Below, piece after piece: positions 33,826 through 44,782 of a stretch of DNA of 64,000 nt. The stretch's first letter is position 1; every line of letters starts with the position of its first letter. The translations under genes were made by a program, and so were the position numbers. The notes under the pieces are model-generated. The model worked only from the letters and a program-made list of their open reading frames with translations. It had not been told where the DNA came from and searched no databases. This DNA is from Siphonodentalium dalli (lineage: Eukaryota; Mollusca; Scaphopoda; Gadilida; Siphonodentaliidae), in contig CP136068.1 of the NCBI GenBank assembly GCA_032622095.1, positions 4,379,314-4,443,313 on the forward strand, written 5' to 3'.

Positions 33826-36268
33826 AGTAGTAATGGGGGCCACTATGGCCCAGTACCCACCAGAGATGGCCACTATGGCCCAGTACCCCTCAGTGGGGGG
33901 CACTATGGCCCAGTACCCCTCAGTGGGGGGCACTATGGCCCAGTACCCCTCAGTGGGGGGCACTATGGCCCAGTACCCCTCAGTGGGGGGCACTATGGCC
34001 CAGTATCGAATACTGGACCATCTAGGACCATAGATGGTTCAGTATTCGATACTGGGCCATAGTTGCCCCCACTGAGGGGTACTGGGCCATAGTGTCCCCC
34101 CACTGAGGGGTACTGGGCCATAGTGCCCCCACTGAGGGGTACTGGGCCATAGTGCCCCCAACTGAGGGGTACTGGGCCATAGTGCCCATCTCTGAGGGGT
34201 ACTGGGCCATAGTTGCCCCCCTGAGGATATATATTCCTGTCATTGATGTGATATTTCTGATCGGAAAAAAATGAAAATGGACTTAGACATTTTTTCATTA
34301 CTAATTTAAAAGTTTGTATAATTCTGACCAGAGATGTCACATCGACACGAACATAATCAATTGGTAGGGATCCTACAGTGAAAACGATTTTGTTGAAATT
34401 TGCCCCCTGATGATAGATATTCCTGTCATTGATGTGATATTTCTGATCGGAAAAAAATGAAAATGGACTTAGACATTTTTTCATTACTAATTTAAAAGTT
34501 TGTATAATTCTGACCAGAGATGGCACATCGACACGAACATAATCAATTGGTGGGGATCCTACAGTGAAAACGATTTTGTTGAAATTTGCCCCCTGATGAT
34601 AGATATTCCTGTCATTGATGTGATATTTCTGATCGGAAAAAATGAAAATGGACTTAGACATTTTTTCATTACTAATTTAAAAGTTTGTATAATTCTGACC
34701 AGAGATGTCACATCGACACGAACATAATCAATTGGTAGGGATCCTACAGTGAAAACGATTTTGTTGAAATTTGCCCCCTGATGATAGATATTCCTGTCAT
34801 TGATGTGATATTTCTGATCGGAAAAAAATGAAAATGGACTTAGACATTTTTTCATTACTAATTTAAAAGTTTGTATAATTCTGACCAGAGATGGCACATC
34901 GACACGAACATAATCAATTGGTGGGGATCCTACAGTGAAAACGATTTTGTTGAAATTTGCCCCCTGATGATAGATATTCCTGTCATTGATGTGATATTTC
35001 TGATCGGAAAAAATGAAAATGGACTTAGACATTTTTTCATTACTAATTTAAAAGTTTGTATAATTCTGACCAGAGATGGCACATCGACACGAACATAATC
35101 AATTGGTGGGGATCCTACAGAGAAAACGATTTTGTTGAAATTTGCCCCCTGATGATAGATATTCCTGTCATTGATGTGATATTTCTGATCGGAAAAAAAT
35201 GAAAATGGACTTAGACATTTTTTCATTACTAATTTAAAAGTTTGTATAATTCTGACCAGAGATGGCACATCGACACGAACATAATCAATTGGTGGGGATC
35301 CTACAGTGAAAACGATTTTGTTGAAATTTGCCCCCTGATGATAGATATTCCTGGCATTGATGTGATATTTCTGATCGGAAAAAATGAAAATGGACTTAGA
35401 CATTTTTTCATTACTAATTTAAAAGTTTGTATAATTCTGACCAGAGATGTCACATCGACACGAACATAATCAATTGGTAGGGATCCTACAGTGAAAACGA
35501 TTTTGTTGAAATTTGCCCCCTGATGATAGATATTCCTGTCATTGATGTGATATTTCTGATCGGAAAAAAATGAAAATGGACTTAGACATTTTTTCATTAC
35601 TAATTTAAAAGTTTGTATAATTCTGACCAGAGATGTCACATCGACACGAACATAATCAATTGGTAGGGATCCTACAGTGAAAACGATTTTGTTGAAATTT
35701 GCCCCCTGATGATAGATATTCCTGTCATTGATGTGATATTTCTGATCGGAAAAAAATGAAAATGGACTTAGACATTTTTTCATTACTAATTTAAAAGTTT
35801 GTATAATTCTGACCAGAGATGTCACATCGACACGAACATAATCAATTGGTAGGGATCCTACAGTGAAAACGATTTTGTTGAAATTTGCCCCCTGATGATA
35901 GATATTCCTGTCATTGATGTGATATTTCTGATCGGAAAAAAATGAAAATGGACTTAGACATTTTTTCATTACTAATTTAAAAGTTTGTATAATTCTGACC
36001 AGAGATGGCACATCGACACGAACATAATCAATTGGTGGGGATCCTACAGTGAAAACGATTTGAAAACGATTTTGTTGAAATTTGCCCCCTGATGATAGAT
36101 ATTCCTGTCATTGATGTGATATTTCTGATCGGAAAAAATGAAAATGGACTTAGACATTTTTTCATTACTAATTTAAAAGTTTGTATAATTCTGACCAGAG
36201 ATGGCACATCGACACGAACATAATCAATTGGTGGGGATCCTACAGTGAAAACGATTTTGTTGAAATTT
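33826..36268 (+). repeat. Left terminal inverted repeat
   Basis: From outside in: about six copies of a 30-bp unit (cactatggcccagtacccct...), a palindromic centre near 34018-34040, about six 30-bp units in the opposite orientation to about 34221, then eleven units of 185-186 bp. The right repeat (47131-48341) has the same order with fewer long units. The 185/186-bp units come in two types (gatgtcac/ggtaggg and gatggcac/ggtgggg). Confidence 0.93.
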
Positions 36269-36539
36269 ATCATTTATTTTTCAAAAACAAGAACAAGAAC
36301 AATGAACAATAATATATTATTATACATCAATAATATTAACAAAGAACAATAATTTATGTACAAAACAAGGTCTCAGATTTGAAGAAACTTTATTGAACAT
36401 CATACAACATCCTACAACATCCTACGCTGAATCAATAACAAAAGAGTCTATTTTGTGGAGTTGTTGACACATTCGTTGTTATCTGGTCGTCGTCTTCTTT
36501 GCGTTGTATGTATATCAGCCGGCGATGTCCTGGTGAAGT
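36269..36539 (-). other. 3' end of the minus-strand gene cluster
   Basis: AATAAT-rich DNA. On the minus strand AATAAA (complement at 36386-36391) lies about 150 bases after the protease stop, a plausible polyadenylation signal for the late gene cluster. Confidence 0.5.
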
Positions 36540-37013
36540 TTAATTCAACAGCAATTTTGCTTTTCTGTATAATTGACCATAGTGCTTTCCAAACCATCGA
36601 ACTATTGTTCTGTCATTCTTGAAGAAATCCCGAGAATTGAATAATCTTTTCATCCTCTTTCCTTTCATCATGTGGTGGAGTGCGAATATACAATATAATC
36701 CACACACATTTGTCGCACGATGTTGATATCGTGTTGTATTCATAGTCCATGCTGATGAGTTCCTTTTTATGAATGGTAACATATATCGTCATGGTGGTGG
36801 TAGTCCAAATGAGTCGAAGTATACAGCTGATCTCCCCTTGAATAATATCAAGGTCCAGTGTTCTCCTGGCTGATCCGATGAGTGCGTGTTCACAATATAT
36901 GCTTGGATATGTTGTGGTTTCTTCTCTGGTAACAGATCTCTAGCACAAACATATGTGTTAAGTTTACACAACCAGGAATTGTCCAGAATATATTGAAGTT
37001 CAGCTGTCTGCAT
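36540..37013 (-). pseudogene. Adenain-type cysteine protease, one in-frame stop
   Basis: Polintons encode a C5-family protease like that of adenoviruses, which matures capsid precursors. The first part (37013 to 36792) contains GEHWTLI with the catalytic His and AVYFDSFG with the acidic residue. After one TGA (36789-36791) the same frame continues to NVCGLYC with the catalytic Cys and a C-terminal basic tail. Together this is about the normal family length (near 155 residues). The start ATG at 37013 lies 19 bases after the stop of the preceding gene. The stop separates His from Cys, so the product would be inactive unless read through. Confidence 0.88.
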
Positions 37014-37032
37014 TGTTGTAATTCTCTTTGAC

Positions 37033-37458
37033 TCACTGTGACCACATCAGAGTCCACTCTGCATCGAATTTTTTGCGGTTGAGCTCCAAACTGTTTCTCA
37101 GATGATCCCACATAAGGTATGCTTCGAACTTCTCCTTGCAGTGTGGGTTTAACTCCATCAGCTTCGGGAACCATCTTTCCATAACATTGTATATGTCAAG
37201 TTTAATCAGTGCTAAGTCGATAAACTGGTTTGTCCAATCATCAGTTGTAGAGAACAAACACAGAACATGTTCACGTTGACTAGGATGTTCTATTTTACAT
37301 CCTTCACAGTTTGCTGACACTTCCTTGCGAATAATTTCTTGTAGTTCTTCAATCATAGCATTGTTGAGTGTGTCCAAGATCAGGTTTAATCTCGAAGCAA
37401 CGTGTTGTGAACGTCGGTATTCTTCATAGTAGTTCCATAGCTGTGATGTGAGCTCCAT
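37033..37458 (-). CDS. Cys/His-rich 141-aa protein, unknown
   Basis: Intact frame. Residues about 50-67 hold CEGCKIEHPSQREHVLC, a probable zinc-binding cluster (two Cys, two His, one Cys). The rest is helical and mixed-charge. The ATG lies one base after the stop of the capsid gene, and the stop 19 bases before the protease start, so it belongs to the virion gene cluster. I associate proteins of this shape with Polintons but know no function. Confidence 0.7.
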   Translation of the reverse strand: MELTSQLWNYYEEYRRSQHVASRLNLILDTLNNAMIEELQEIIRKEVSANCEGCKIEHPSQREHVLCLFSTTDDWTNQFIDLALIKLDIYNVMERWFPKLMELNPHCKEKFEAYLMWDHLRNSLELNRKKFDAEWTLMWSQ

Positions 37459-37459
37459 C

Positions 37460-38763
37460 CTAATAGTCAGTAAGCACTTCTCTCAAAGCTGTGATCTCTA
37501 TTTCACTGTCGAATTCAGCATACACCAAAACGTTGACGGCTGTAGTGAGAGCTGTCAAGAACTGAAGCTCCAAACGCAGGTTCCTGTCTTTATAGGATGT
37601 AGATGTCCCTCGTCGCTTCCTTGGTCCGGTGTCAAGTCGAAACCCCACAAACAATAACCATTCATATATTCTTTTAAATTAATGCCAATTGATTTGTTAA
37701 CACCAAACATTCCTAAAGATTGATACAAAGATAAATATGATCTGAGACATTGTTTTGTTGCGAAGTTTGGTTCAAATGGACGGTTATGTATTGTATGACC
37801 GTCTTGACTAACTTCCAATTTATTCAAACTGAAATGTTTGAAGTGGAATGGATTGGTACCCAAATCTCCATTCATATCTTTATTTTCGACCAACGCAATA
37901 AAAAGTCTCTTTGGTAATTGTCCTTGAAATAAGTGGTCTTCAATTTTTGATCTAAGTCCAGTACTAATTGTGAAAGTTTTTATTTCTACTCGTCTGATAG
38001 GTAGTTTCATTTTTGACTGGACAATTTCTTGATTTAATTTATTTGAGACCGCTGGAAAGAGACTAACTGTTCTGACATGGAACACTGCTGATTCGAAAAC
38101 AATTTGTCCATCCTCGGAGCCAATGAGGCAAAATTTTGATGGTGATCTGTTTAATCTGATACGAATTTCAATTCCATTTGGTAAATATTTTTCTTGAAGA
38201 AACAGATCGGTGTGTAAGCGTCCACATAGTTCAACAAATTTACTACCAGTGATCAAACTTTCTCTAGAAGTTAATCCAGCATTAGCACCACCTTTGGTGC
38301 TCTCTTCAAATTGTTCTGCTGTATCGCCATACCACATTTCTAAATTTGCTAATTGATTATCTTTATATTCTTGAGAGTATCCCAACAGATTTTCGAAATA
38401 TGCTCGGTATGGTTAGGTGTCAGTATTCGAAGTTATCAATTTGTTGTTCAAGTAAACATCGATACTGCTGAACATGCTATGAAAGAAATTGTTAACAGGT
38501 GCTAATTCCGTACCAGCTGCCAAATTAGTTCCATCTTTTTTTGTAATTTTGAATTTCACATAAAGATAAGATTGATTAATATCAGTCCACTTTTCGGTTT
38601 GAGATGGTATGACAAACTCTATCGGAGCAGAAGTATTCAGCGGTGCAATAGGATGATTTTCGATCCACTGCGATTCTGACATTGTAGCCACCGTTGGTGG
38701 AACATGTGTTATATCAAGTTCCGATTTATTGCATTCGCATGATCCATTTACCATTTGTGCCAT
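37460..38763 (-). pseudogene. Major capsid protein (double jelly-roll), two breaks
   Basis: The N-terminal part (38763-38413) has the Polinton capsid signature (VPPTVA, SQWIENHPIAPL, APIEF, YLYVKFKI, DVYLNNKLIT). A TAA at 38413-38415 stands where the family usually has a residue before PYRAYFENLL. The same frame continues to about 37581, where a 1-bp loss shifts the frame. The last part reads NLRLELQF, ALTTAVNVLVYAEFD and ends TDY. Total length is about 434 codons, close to family members. It would form the trimeric capsomers of the virion. Two breaks in an otherwise well-kept frame suggest recent inactivation. Confidence 0.92.
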
Positions 38764-38765
38764 GA

Positions 38766-38873
38766 TTAATCAAAAATATCAAGAGCTCGACTGCTAGGAT
38801 GTTTTTTCGACTGACTTTTTCGGCGTTTGAAATCTTCCAACGTTCTGAATGGTACAATAACCATTTTCTTCAT
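38766..38873 (-). CDS. Small basic ORF, 35 aa
   Basis: The frame from ATG at 38873 encodes a Lys/Arg/Ser-rich peptide (FKRRKSQSKKHP in the middle). Its TAA ends two bases before the ATG of the capsid gene. The tight spacing matches the rest of the cluster, but a peptide this short may be chance. Confidence 0.35.
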   Translation of the reverse strand: MKKMVIVPFRTLEDFKRRKSQSKKHPSSRALDIFD

Positions 38874-38895
38874 ATTTATTTTGAGATTTAGTTTT

Positions 38896-39192
38896 TCAAA
38901 ATATTTTGTTAACAACTGAACCTAATGTTTTGCTAATCAATGGAGCAAGAAATAATAATGGTAAAAAGCCACCTTTTTGATTCAAAATTTTCTTCTTTTG
39001 TTGCAAAGGTTTGTTCTTGTCTGCAAGATATCTGATATGTTTACGCTTCGAATGTAACTTGCGGTTCTGAGCTTCATTCAGTTTTACATTACCTTTTAAA
39101 AGATTTTGACAACATTCTGAAATGCAATCCATCACTTGTTTCGGAGCATCTTTGATCATTTTCTTTTTATATGCAGATGGAACTTTACTCAT
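38896..39192 (-). CDS. Small basic precursor with QKGG site and hydrophobic tail
   Basis: From ATG at 39192 it is 98 residues: a Lys-rich first two-thirds with CISECC, then Q-K-G-G followed by FLPLLFLAPLI and a C-terminal helix. Q-X-G-G fits the relaxed adenain consensus ((M/I/L/N/Q)-X-G-G before the cut), and a basic region plus a hydrophobic tail recalls the adenovirus core/membrane-active precursors. The frame stays open upstream to 39240 (DKKYGEL), and an ATG at about 39258 in another frame may be the original start, lost by a small indel. It lies between the capsid and another precursor of the same kind. Confidence 0.6.
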   Translation of the reverse strand: MSKVPSAYKKKMIKDAPKQVMDCISECCQNLLKGNVKLNEAQNRKLHSKRKHIRYLADKNKPLQQKKKILNQKGGFLPLLFLAPLISKTLGSVVNKIF

Positions 39193-39313
39193 TGCAACAA
39201 TCAACTCACCATATTTTTTATCAGCGGTGGTTTCCGGCTCTTAGTTTTTGAAGGCATCTTTACAGTCTAAGTAGTTGTCTCAAAATGAGCAGAAAAATTA
39301 TATGTTTCATCTT

Positions 39314-39901
39314 TTATCTTTTCTGATTGAACCATTCTAAAGCTTCGAATGCAGATTTCGATGCATCAGACAACGGCATAAATTTTGAAAATTCAAGATC
39401 AATAACTGGTTTTTTTTGTAACGGTTGATGTTGAGGGTTCTGCTGAGAAGGTATAGGTGTAAATTTAGAATGTTGATTTTGTTGAGTTTGCATCGGTGTA
39501 AACTTTGAATGATTTAGAGAAAGCTTTGTTTTACGTTTAGATTCTTTTTGATTACCTCTTTGTTGTGTTTTCTTCCGTGTAATCTTTGAACGTTTTGGAG
39601 AAACCTTTGATTTACTTTTAGAGTGTCTACCAGCTTGGTCGAATGAATTTTTCAAAAGACTTCTAATTAAAACTCCTCCAAGAAAACCACTACCACCTCG
39701 TTGTAAAATTAATTTGCGTTTTGTTTCCATATCAGTTGATCGATCAGAGATTTGTTTAAGAACAATTTTATTTCTCTGAAAAAACTTTTTTGTCTGTGAT
39801 GGTAATTTCCAATCATTTTCAAGAAATAATTCAGCTGCAAAAGTGAAGAAATTTATAATTTGTGACAGTTCATCACGACTAAACATCTCGGTGGACGACA
39901 T
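39314..39901 (-). CDS. Basic precursor with QRGG site, 195 aa
   Basis: I choose ATG at 39901 because the longer frame would overlap the ATPase gene and begins with unrelated hydrophobic residues. The N-terminus is mixed-charge and helical. Residues 67-70 are Q-R-G-G followed by SGFLGGVLIRSLL, the same arrangement as in the 98-aa neighbour. A Lys/Arg/Ser-rich section and two copies of HSKFTP(M/I)-type repeats follow. It is likely a DNA-binding or minor virion protein cut by the element's protease. This is inference. Confidence 0.6.
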   Translation of the reverse strand: MSSTEMFSRDELSQIINFFTFAAELFLENDWKLPSQTKKFFQRNKIVLKQISDRSTDMETKRKLILQRGGSGFLGGVLIRSLLKNSFDQAGRHSKSKSKVSPKRSKITRKKTQQRGNQKESKRKTKLSLNHSKFTPMQTQQNQHSKFTPIPSQQNPQHQPLQKKPVIDLEFSKFMPLSDASKSAFEALEWFNQKR

Positions 39902-39935
39902 GGTTCTAAAATGAAAAAAGTAACAACAGCTGAAT

Positions 39936-40586
39936 TTATACTTTTGAATAAATGACAGGCCCTCGGTCATTAGCTGTCAACCATTTATGAAAAATATCAG
40001 TTCTAATTCGCAAATAATTTTCTGTTCTAGGATGAAAATCTACTAAAATATATCCATGATTTATTGAAGTTGCATCTTCGTATGCTTGTTTCAAATGATT
40101 GGTTTGCATTTGATGAGCCAAAACTTTTATTTGATTTTTATCTCGAACGCTTTGAAATAAAACCATGTAGTGTGCATTCAAACTTATAGTTCTGCTACTT
40201 TTTGATTTTTGGAACATGTTTTGAGTAATGTAAATTATTGAAGCATTTCGATGGTGTCCTTTTCTAGTAAACCAAAGCATTATTTTGTCTTCATCTTGTT
40301 CCCCCATCATGTCATCGAAAACAACAAGATGAGGAAATGATTTATCTGATACAATTTCCTCATCATCGTCTGGAATACCATCGATAAACTTAACGTTATC
40401 AATTTCTTTTATACGATTGTATGTGTCTTGCCATTCTTTGTAACACCAAACTATTTTCTTTGGTGGTGTTTGGAATAAATCGTGTTTAAATTCAATAACT
40501 TTTTTAACAAATTCTGTTTTACCTGATCCACTAGGTCCACTGATAAAGAAATTACATGGATGTTGGAAAAGTAAAGATTCTTCCAT
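39936..40586 (-). CDS. Packaging ATPase, FtsK/HerA type
   Basis: Intact, 216 residues. Walker A GPSGSGKT at 17-24, Walker B HLVVFDDMM at 86-94, and YITQN at 119-123 as a sensor motif. This is the A32-like genome-packaging ATPase of Polintons and related dsDNA viruses, which pumps DNA into the capsid. Length is near the family norm. It follows the unknown gene by about 33 bases and precedes the QRGG precursor by 34. Confidence 0.93.
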   Translation of the reverse strand: MEESLLFQHPCNFFISGPSGSGKTEFVKKVIEFKHDLFQTPPKKIVWCYKEWQDTYNRIKEIDNVKFIDGIPDDDEEIVSDKSFPHLVVFDDMMGEQDEDKIMLWFTRKGHHRNASIIYITQNMFQKSKSSRTISLNAHYMVLFQSVRDKNQIKVLAHQMQTNHLKQAYEDATSINHGYILVDFHPRTENYLRIRTDIFHKWLTANDRGPVIYSKV

Positions 40587-40619
40587 GTTGTCACTTTGAT
40601 GTCTAATCAGAGAGTGAAC

Positions 40620-41214
40620 TTAACGACGTGTGAATTTAGTTTTTAAACCGAAATTTCCAAAGCTGTAAATATCTCCAAACATTCCAATAATCCAAGTATT
40701 ATAGTCTTCTATTCTTCTGTACTTTGTTCTGTAAATAAAAAAATCATCCCCCAAAATGTTTTTAATTTTTGCATATGTTGACATTTCTTTTGTTAACAAA
40801 TACCCATAGATCCTAGGAACTGATTCAAAAGTTCCCCCAGCAAGAGGAAAATGATCTTCATACTTTGTATAATGAATATAGTCATGTTCATCAAAAGTTC
40901 CGAAATCTAAATCTAAATGGTGTTGATCATCACCAAATATCCAAAAATCAGATATTTTTTCAATGAGAAAAAATGTTTTGAATTTAATAAATGATTCACT
41001 ATATTTTTGATAGAAATGAGAAGATATACCTGACTCAATATAGGCCAATCTCTGTAAACATTCGCCGACATCACAGCATCGTAGTATTGCTTTCTTTTCT
41101 CTTTCAAACCAGACTTCTTGTAATTCCTTCTTTATCTCTGGAATAAGCGTTGACTGCCACCAAATATCCATAAATCTTCTCAGCAATTTCTGGAGGTACT
41201 ACTCCTGCCAACAT
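40620..41214 (-). pseudogene. Unknown gene after the polymerase, frameshifted
   Basis: ATG at 41214 opens the frame MLAGVVPPEIAEKIYGYL, which fades near 41145. The frame that continues well (LIPEIKKELQEVWFEREKK to the stop at 40620) is shifted, so one small indel lies near 41140-41150. About 198 residues in total, rich in Phe, Tyr and Asp, with no motif I recognise. The position next to the polymerase and ATPase leaves a minor capsid role possible, but nothing shows it. Confidence 0.55.
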
Positions 41215-41230
41215 CTTGACATGAAATGAC

Positions 41231-44206
41231 TCAACATCTCCATCCGTATGGGTATGTATGAATACGATTGACGAGTTTTCGTTTTGTGTACACCGATCTG
41301 AAAGTTTTGGTTTGACACTCACTAATCAATTGATGGTTCTTTTGTCTTTTAATTCTGGAAGGATACTCAACAACAGTTTTGAAATTTTCACGATCATTAA
41401 CACATTGTACCATTGTTTCAAAATTAACTTTTTGACTTGTGCTGTAATCAAGAGTGATACCTTTTACCTTACATTTGGTGTATCTTATCCCATCTTTGAT
41501 GTATTCATATCCGTAGTTCTTTGGCCCAAGTCCAACAAATTTGACAATCTTTGCATCTGGATGTTCGTCGCTCCATTTCCCCAATCTTCCTTCGATAGTT
41601 TTGATGTTCTTCTTTGATGGATCACTGACATACATACAGCTGTCTGTATCAAAATACAGCACTCTATCTCCAAGTTTTTGTAAAACTTTATACAATTGTA
41701 ATCTTGCATACGCTGTAACAAAAGAAGCAACAACAACATTTGCTGAATGATGAGGTTCAATATTATCTAAGATGTCAACATAATTTACCAGAATGAATTT
41801 GTCACCATCAAGAAGTGTAACATTTTGAACAATTATATTGTTACTAGTAAGCAATTCAAAATAACGTGATGGTTTATCCACATACTCTGTTTTTGACATA
41901 AGATTTCTTTGTGCATTCTTACCCCATATACAATTAATCATAATTTTAGATATTTGACGTTTTCCTGGATTCTTCTCGATGTTCACCAAATTTATACCCT
42001 CAGCTGCATAATAATCCAGTACAAACTTTTGTTTCTGTTCTTCTGTCTCAACACCAAATGGATAACCACTACATTCCTGTTTGATCTTTAGATGTTTATC
42101 GATATAGGATTTGTATATTTCATCTGTCCAATCTGTCCAATGCCAAATTTGGTACACATCAAGTATTTTGTAGCCAACATCCATTGCGTTGAATAATTCT
42201 GGCGTGGTCCACACTCCGGTTATAGCTCGATCTTCTTCTGAATGGTTGCATGTCTCGTCCTCATTGATGGCACAAGTGTTACACAAAGTAAAAACCATTT
42301 TCTTGTTACAATGAATCGGTAGAACTGGAATATACAATTTCGATGGTGGTAAAATTGTACATTTAATAAGTCCCGCATAGTCTCTAATGTGTTCTTGATC
42401 GATCTGCTCTTGGCTCAAAATTTCTGGATGTCCAACAGGGTAGAATTTATATTTGTTGCAATATGGATACAATGAACACACATCGATAAACTTGATTTCT
42501 TTTGTGGAATCTTGATCAATTTCCTCGTACAATTTGATGGCATTTGTACGTCCACCAAACAATGCTTCTCTTGGCAAAATAGGGTCTCGATGTTTGTAGA
42601 AAGATTCCATTTGTTGTTTGAATTTCACATCCGATTTCATTCTTTCGTCGATCTGATGTTCCCAAATTGATTCAACTCTGTAACCAAGACTTTCCAGTTC
42701 ATCTTTCTTCTGTTGAGTTCTTGTATATAATTCTTCCATGGTGAGCATCGTATAAGGATTCTTGTATTGTCTGTTGTTGTAACATTTTAGACATCCATGA
42801 AACAGACATCCATTCATCTCAAAAACTGTTCTTGTGACTTCCTCATATCCATCGACGTAGTGTCCACCAATCTTGATTTCTCCTCCATTCAAAGCATGTT
42901 TGATTGTTATCGAACGTGACAATGATAGGTGTTGAAGCCAACGTATCGCTTTCATGGAATAGTTTTTAGCACATGGGTATCCACCATCTGGAATGATTCC
43001 AATTGTTTTCTCTGGCATTGAATTCTTCCTCCATGCCAAATTGCAAACTTGTGCCAATGTTATTGACTCAATGAACGGGTCAATCTGTTCTGTTTCCAAT
43101 ATGTATTTCCTAAATTTTCCACATCCACGGCGAAGAATATCCACGTCTGATTTGCAGTACTTCTCTATCTCTTCTTGGAAGTTGAATATCGCATAATTTT
43201 CTATTTTCTCATTGTACCATTCAAAGAATTTCTCTCGATTTTCCACGCTCATCATATCTGGTTTGTAGTAATCACAAGCCAAGTAAGGTCCAATGTAATA
43301 TTGATAATATTGTGTAATATTGGTAATATTGGTAATATTGTGTATATTGATTGTCTTATTCTTTTCCATTTCTTTGACCAGCACGCAGATCCATCACTAT
43401 CTGCCTTACACATTCCGACGACAATAGATCTTGCCATACACATCATCAGCATTTTCAATCCGGACAATACTTCTTTTCACTTTTGTAAGCTTGTTCTTGT
43501 CTGCAAATGGTCCATAATGTAGTGAGTGTCGTGTACCACCTTCCGGAATATCTGTAACGAAGATTTCGAAATTGAGTGCACCGTCATGAATTGTAAAGTC
43601 TGCATTTGATTGAACCACATTTTGAATATTATCCATAAGTGTCCCGCCATTCAATTCACTGGCTTTTGTGAATGGAATGAAAATGCTCATATCAAGTCCT
43701 GGATGATTTATCGTAACTCTGATTCTTGTCTTCTCATTTGCTGAACATTTCTGTTTCAATTCTTCTGTCAACTTCTCAAATATCTCTGGAATGTTTTCGA
43801 TTGGATCTGTAAATTTCTCGAATTTCACACCAAATTGTCGTGATGCTGATTTAAATTTTCTGGAAAATTTCTCCGAGTTCAGCTCCAATTTGAAATATTT
43901 TGTTGGATTGAACACAACACGCTCTCTAGCCAGACTTCTCTTTCTCTTCCCACCAATTTCTCTATTCTGTCTTCGACCGCGTCCAATCTGACCATCACTA
44001 GAACTTTCTTCACTTTCGCCTCCATCAGTTTCCATATCGCTCTCTTCACTTTCTGCCCTATCAGTTTCCATATCGCTCTCTTCACTTTCGCCCCTATCAG
44101 TTTCCATCTCGCTCTCTTCAATAACTGCAGGCCTTGGTCTTTTTCTAACAATATCTTCTTCGCTGGCGGAGTCGTCTGAAACAGGTCTTTTGATTCTCTT
44201 AAACAT
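41231..44206 (-). pseudogene. Protein-primed DNA polymerase B, internal deletion
   Basis: The N-terminal 266 codons (44206-43406) have an acidic Ser/Glu/Met repeat, then the domain usual before Polinton polymerases, ending RIENADDV. A frameshift near 43440 links to MARSIVVGM and KKWKRIRQS. A (TAATATTGG)-type microsatellite at 43297-43350 follows, and the reading frame resumes at IGPYLACDYY. The exonuclease motifs I and II, normally between these points, are missing. Exo III (YCKSDVDIL) is kept. The polymerase part is complete: NGCLFHGCLKC, motif A IDVCSLYP, motif B KIMINCIWG, motif C YFDTDS, and a normal C-terminus (FRSVY...YPYG). It would replicate the element from a terminal protein. Confidence 0.9.
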
Positions 44207-44333
44207 TTTTGTCTTGAGTTTTTGTCAGCAAAAAATATTGCGACTGGCTTCTTCGGAGTTGAAGTGTAAAGTGTATAATTACACAATTTTACACTTGCTT
44301 TTATAGCATTTTTCATCGCGACTACCAATCAGA

Positions 44334-44355
44334 AGCCAAGTAAGGTCCAATGTAA
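44334..44355. repeat. 22-bp fragment copied from the polymerase gene
   Basis: AGCCAAGTAAGGTCCAATGT plus two bases also occurs at 43275-43296, where it encodes IGPYLA. Here it lies upstream of the polymerase start, between the two divergent genes, and probably records a rearrangement linked to the deletion in the polymerase. Confidence 0.6.
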
Positions 44356-44388
44356 TTTTGAAACTTTGGTGACAAGTCAACAGAACAG

Positions 44389-44616
44389 ATGATTGACGAA
44401 CATAGAGACCGCTTTGTACTACATGAAGAAAAATGCCGGCGTATAGCATCAAAGATCATTGAAGAAAATAACAAGAAAGACCTCTACAACAAGCAACAAG
44501 CAATGAAACTTATGCCATGGCAGAAAGAGATAGTCAAGCTGATAGACACCGAGAATGACGATAGGACAATAAATTGGTTTCACGACCGCACAGGAGGCAT
44601 CGGGAAAATCCGGTAA
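44389..44616 (+). pseudogene. Rep-like superfamily 3 helicase fragment
   Basis: A 75-residue plus-strand frame: a charged helical start, then MPWQKEIVKLI, DDRTINWFHD and GGIGK, in the order seen at the start of the helicase domain of CRESS-DNA Rep and related proteins (PWQ, DDRTI.W, Walker A). The Walker A is followed by Ile-Arg and a stop, so the ATPase core is cut. No endonuclease domain precedes it. It is either the remains of a Polinton helicase of this family or a captured fragment. Confidence 0.55.
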
Positions 44617-44716
44617 AAAGTTCCAAAAAAAAGTCCAATAGGTACCCCTGCTGCTTACGGAACGTATTTTACATGTCTGGACCACAGACACAAGTCTAAC
44701 ATCCAAAAAAACAGGC

Positions 44717-44730
44717 TTATTATTACGCCC
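44717..44730. other. Possible Rep-type origin motif
   Basis: TATTATTAC fits NANTATTAC, the nonanucleotide of CRESS-DNA origins, and is flanked by CAGGC and GCCCG, a five-base stem with one mismatch. It lies about 100 bases past the Rep-like fragment. Such a short motif can occur by chance. Confidence 0.25.
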
Positions 44731-44782
44731 GCGTACCCAGTTAGCATAGGGGATCCAAATCAATTAGGTCAGAGGTTCTGGT

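Noticed and set aside
33993-36273. Frames of 81-236 codons repeated through the left Polinton terminal repeat
   Set aside because: They follow the 186-bp period and break where units have 185 bp. Differences between units change residues freely, so there is no sign of protein selection.
40620-41214. Assignment of the post-polymerase gene as penton protein
   Set aside because: No motif supports it. Position alone is not enough.
44449-44763. 104-codon minus ORF opposite the Rep-like fragment
   Set aside because: The plus frame carries recognisable motifs and the minus frame does not.
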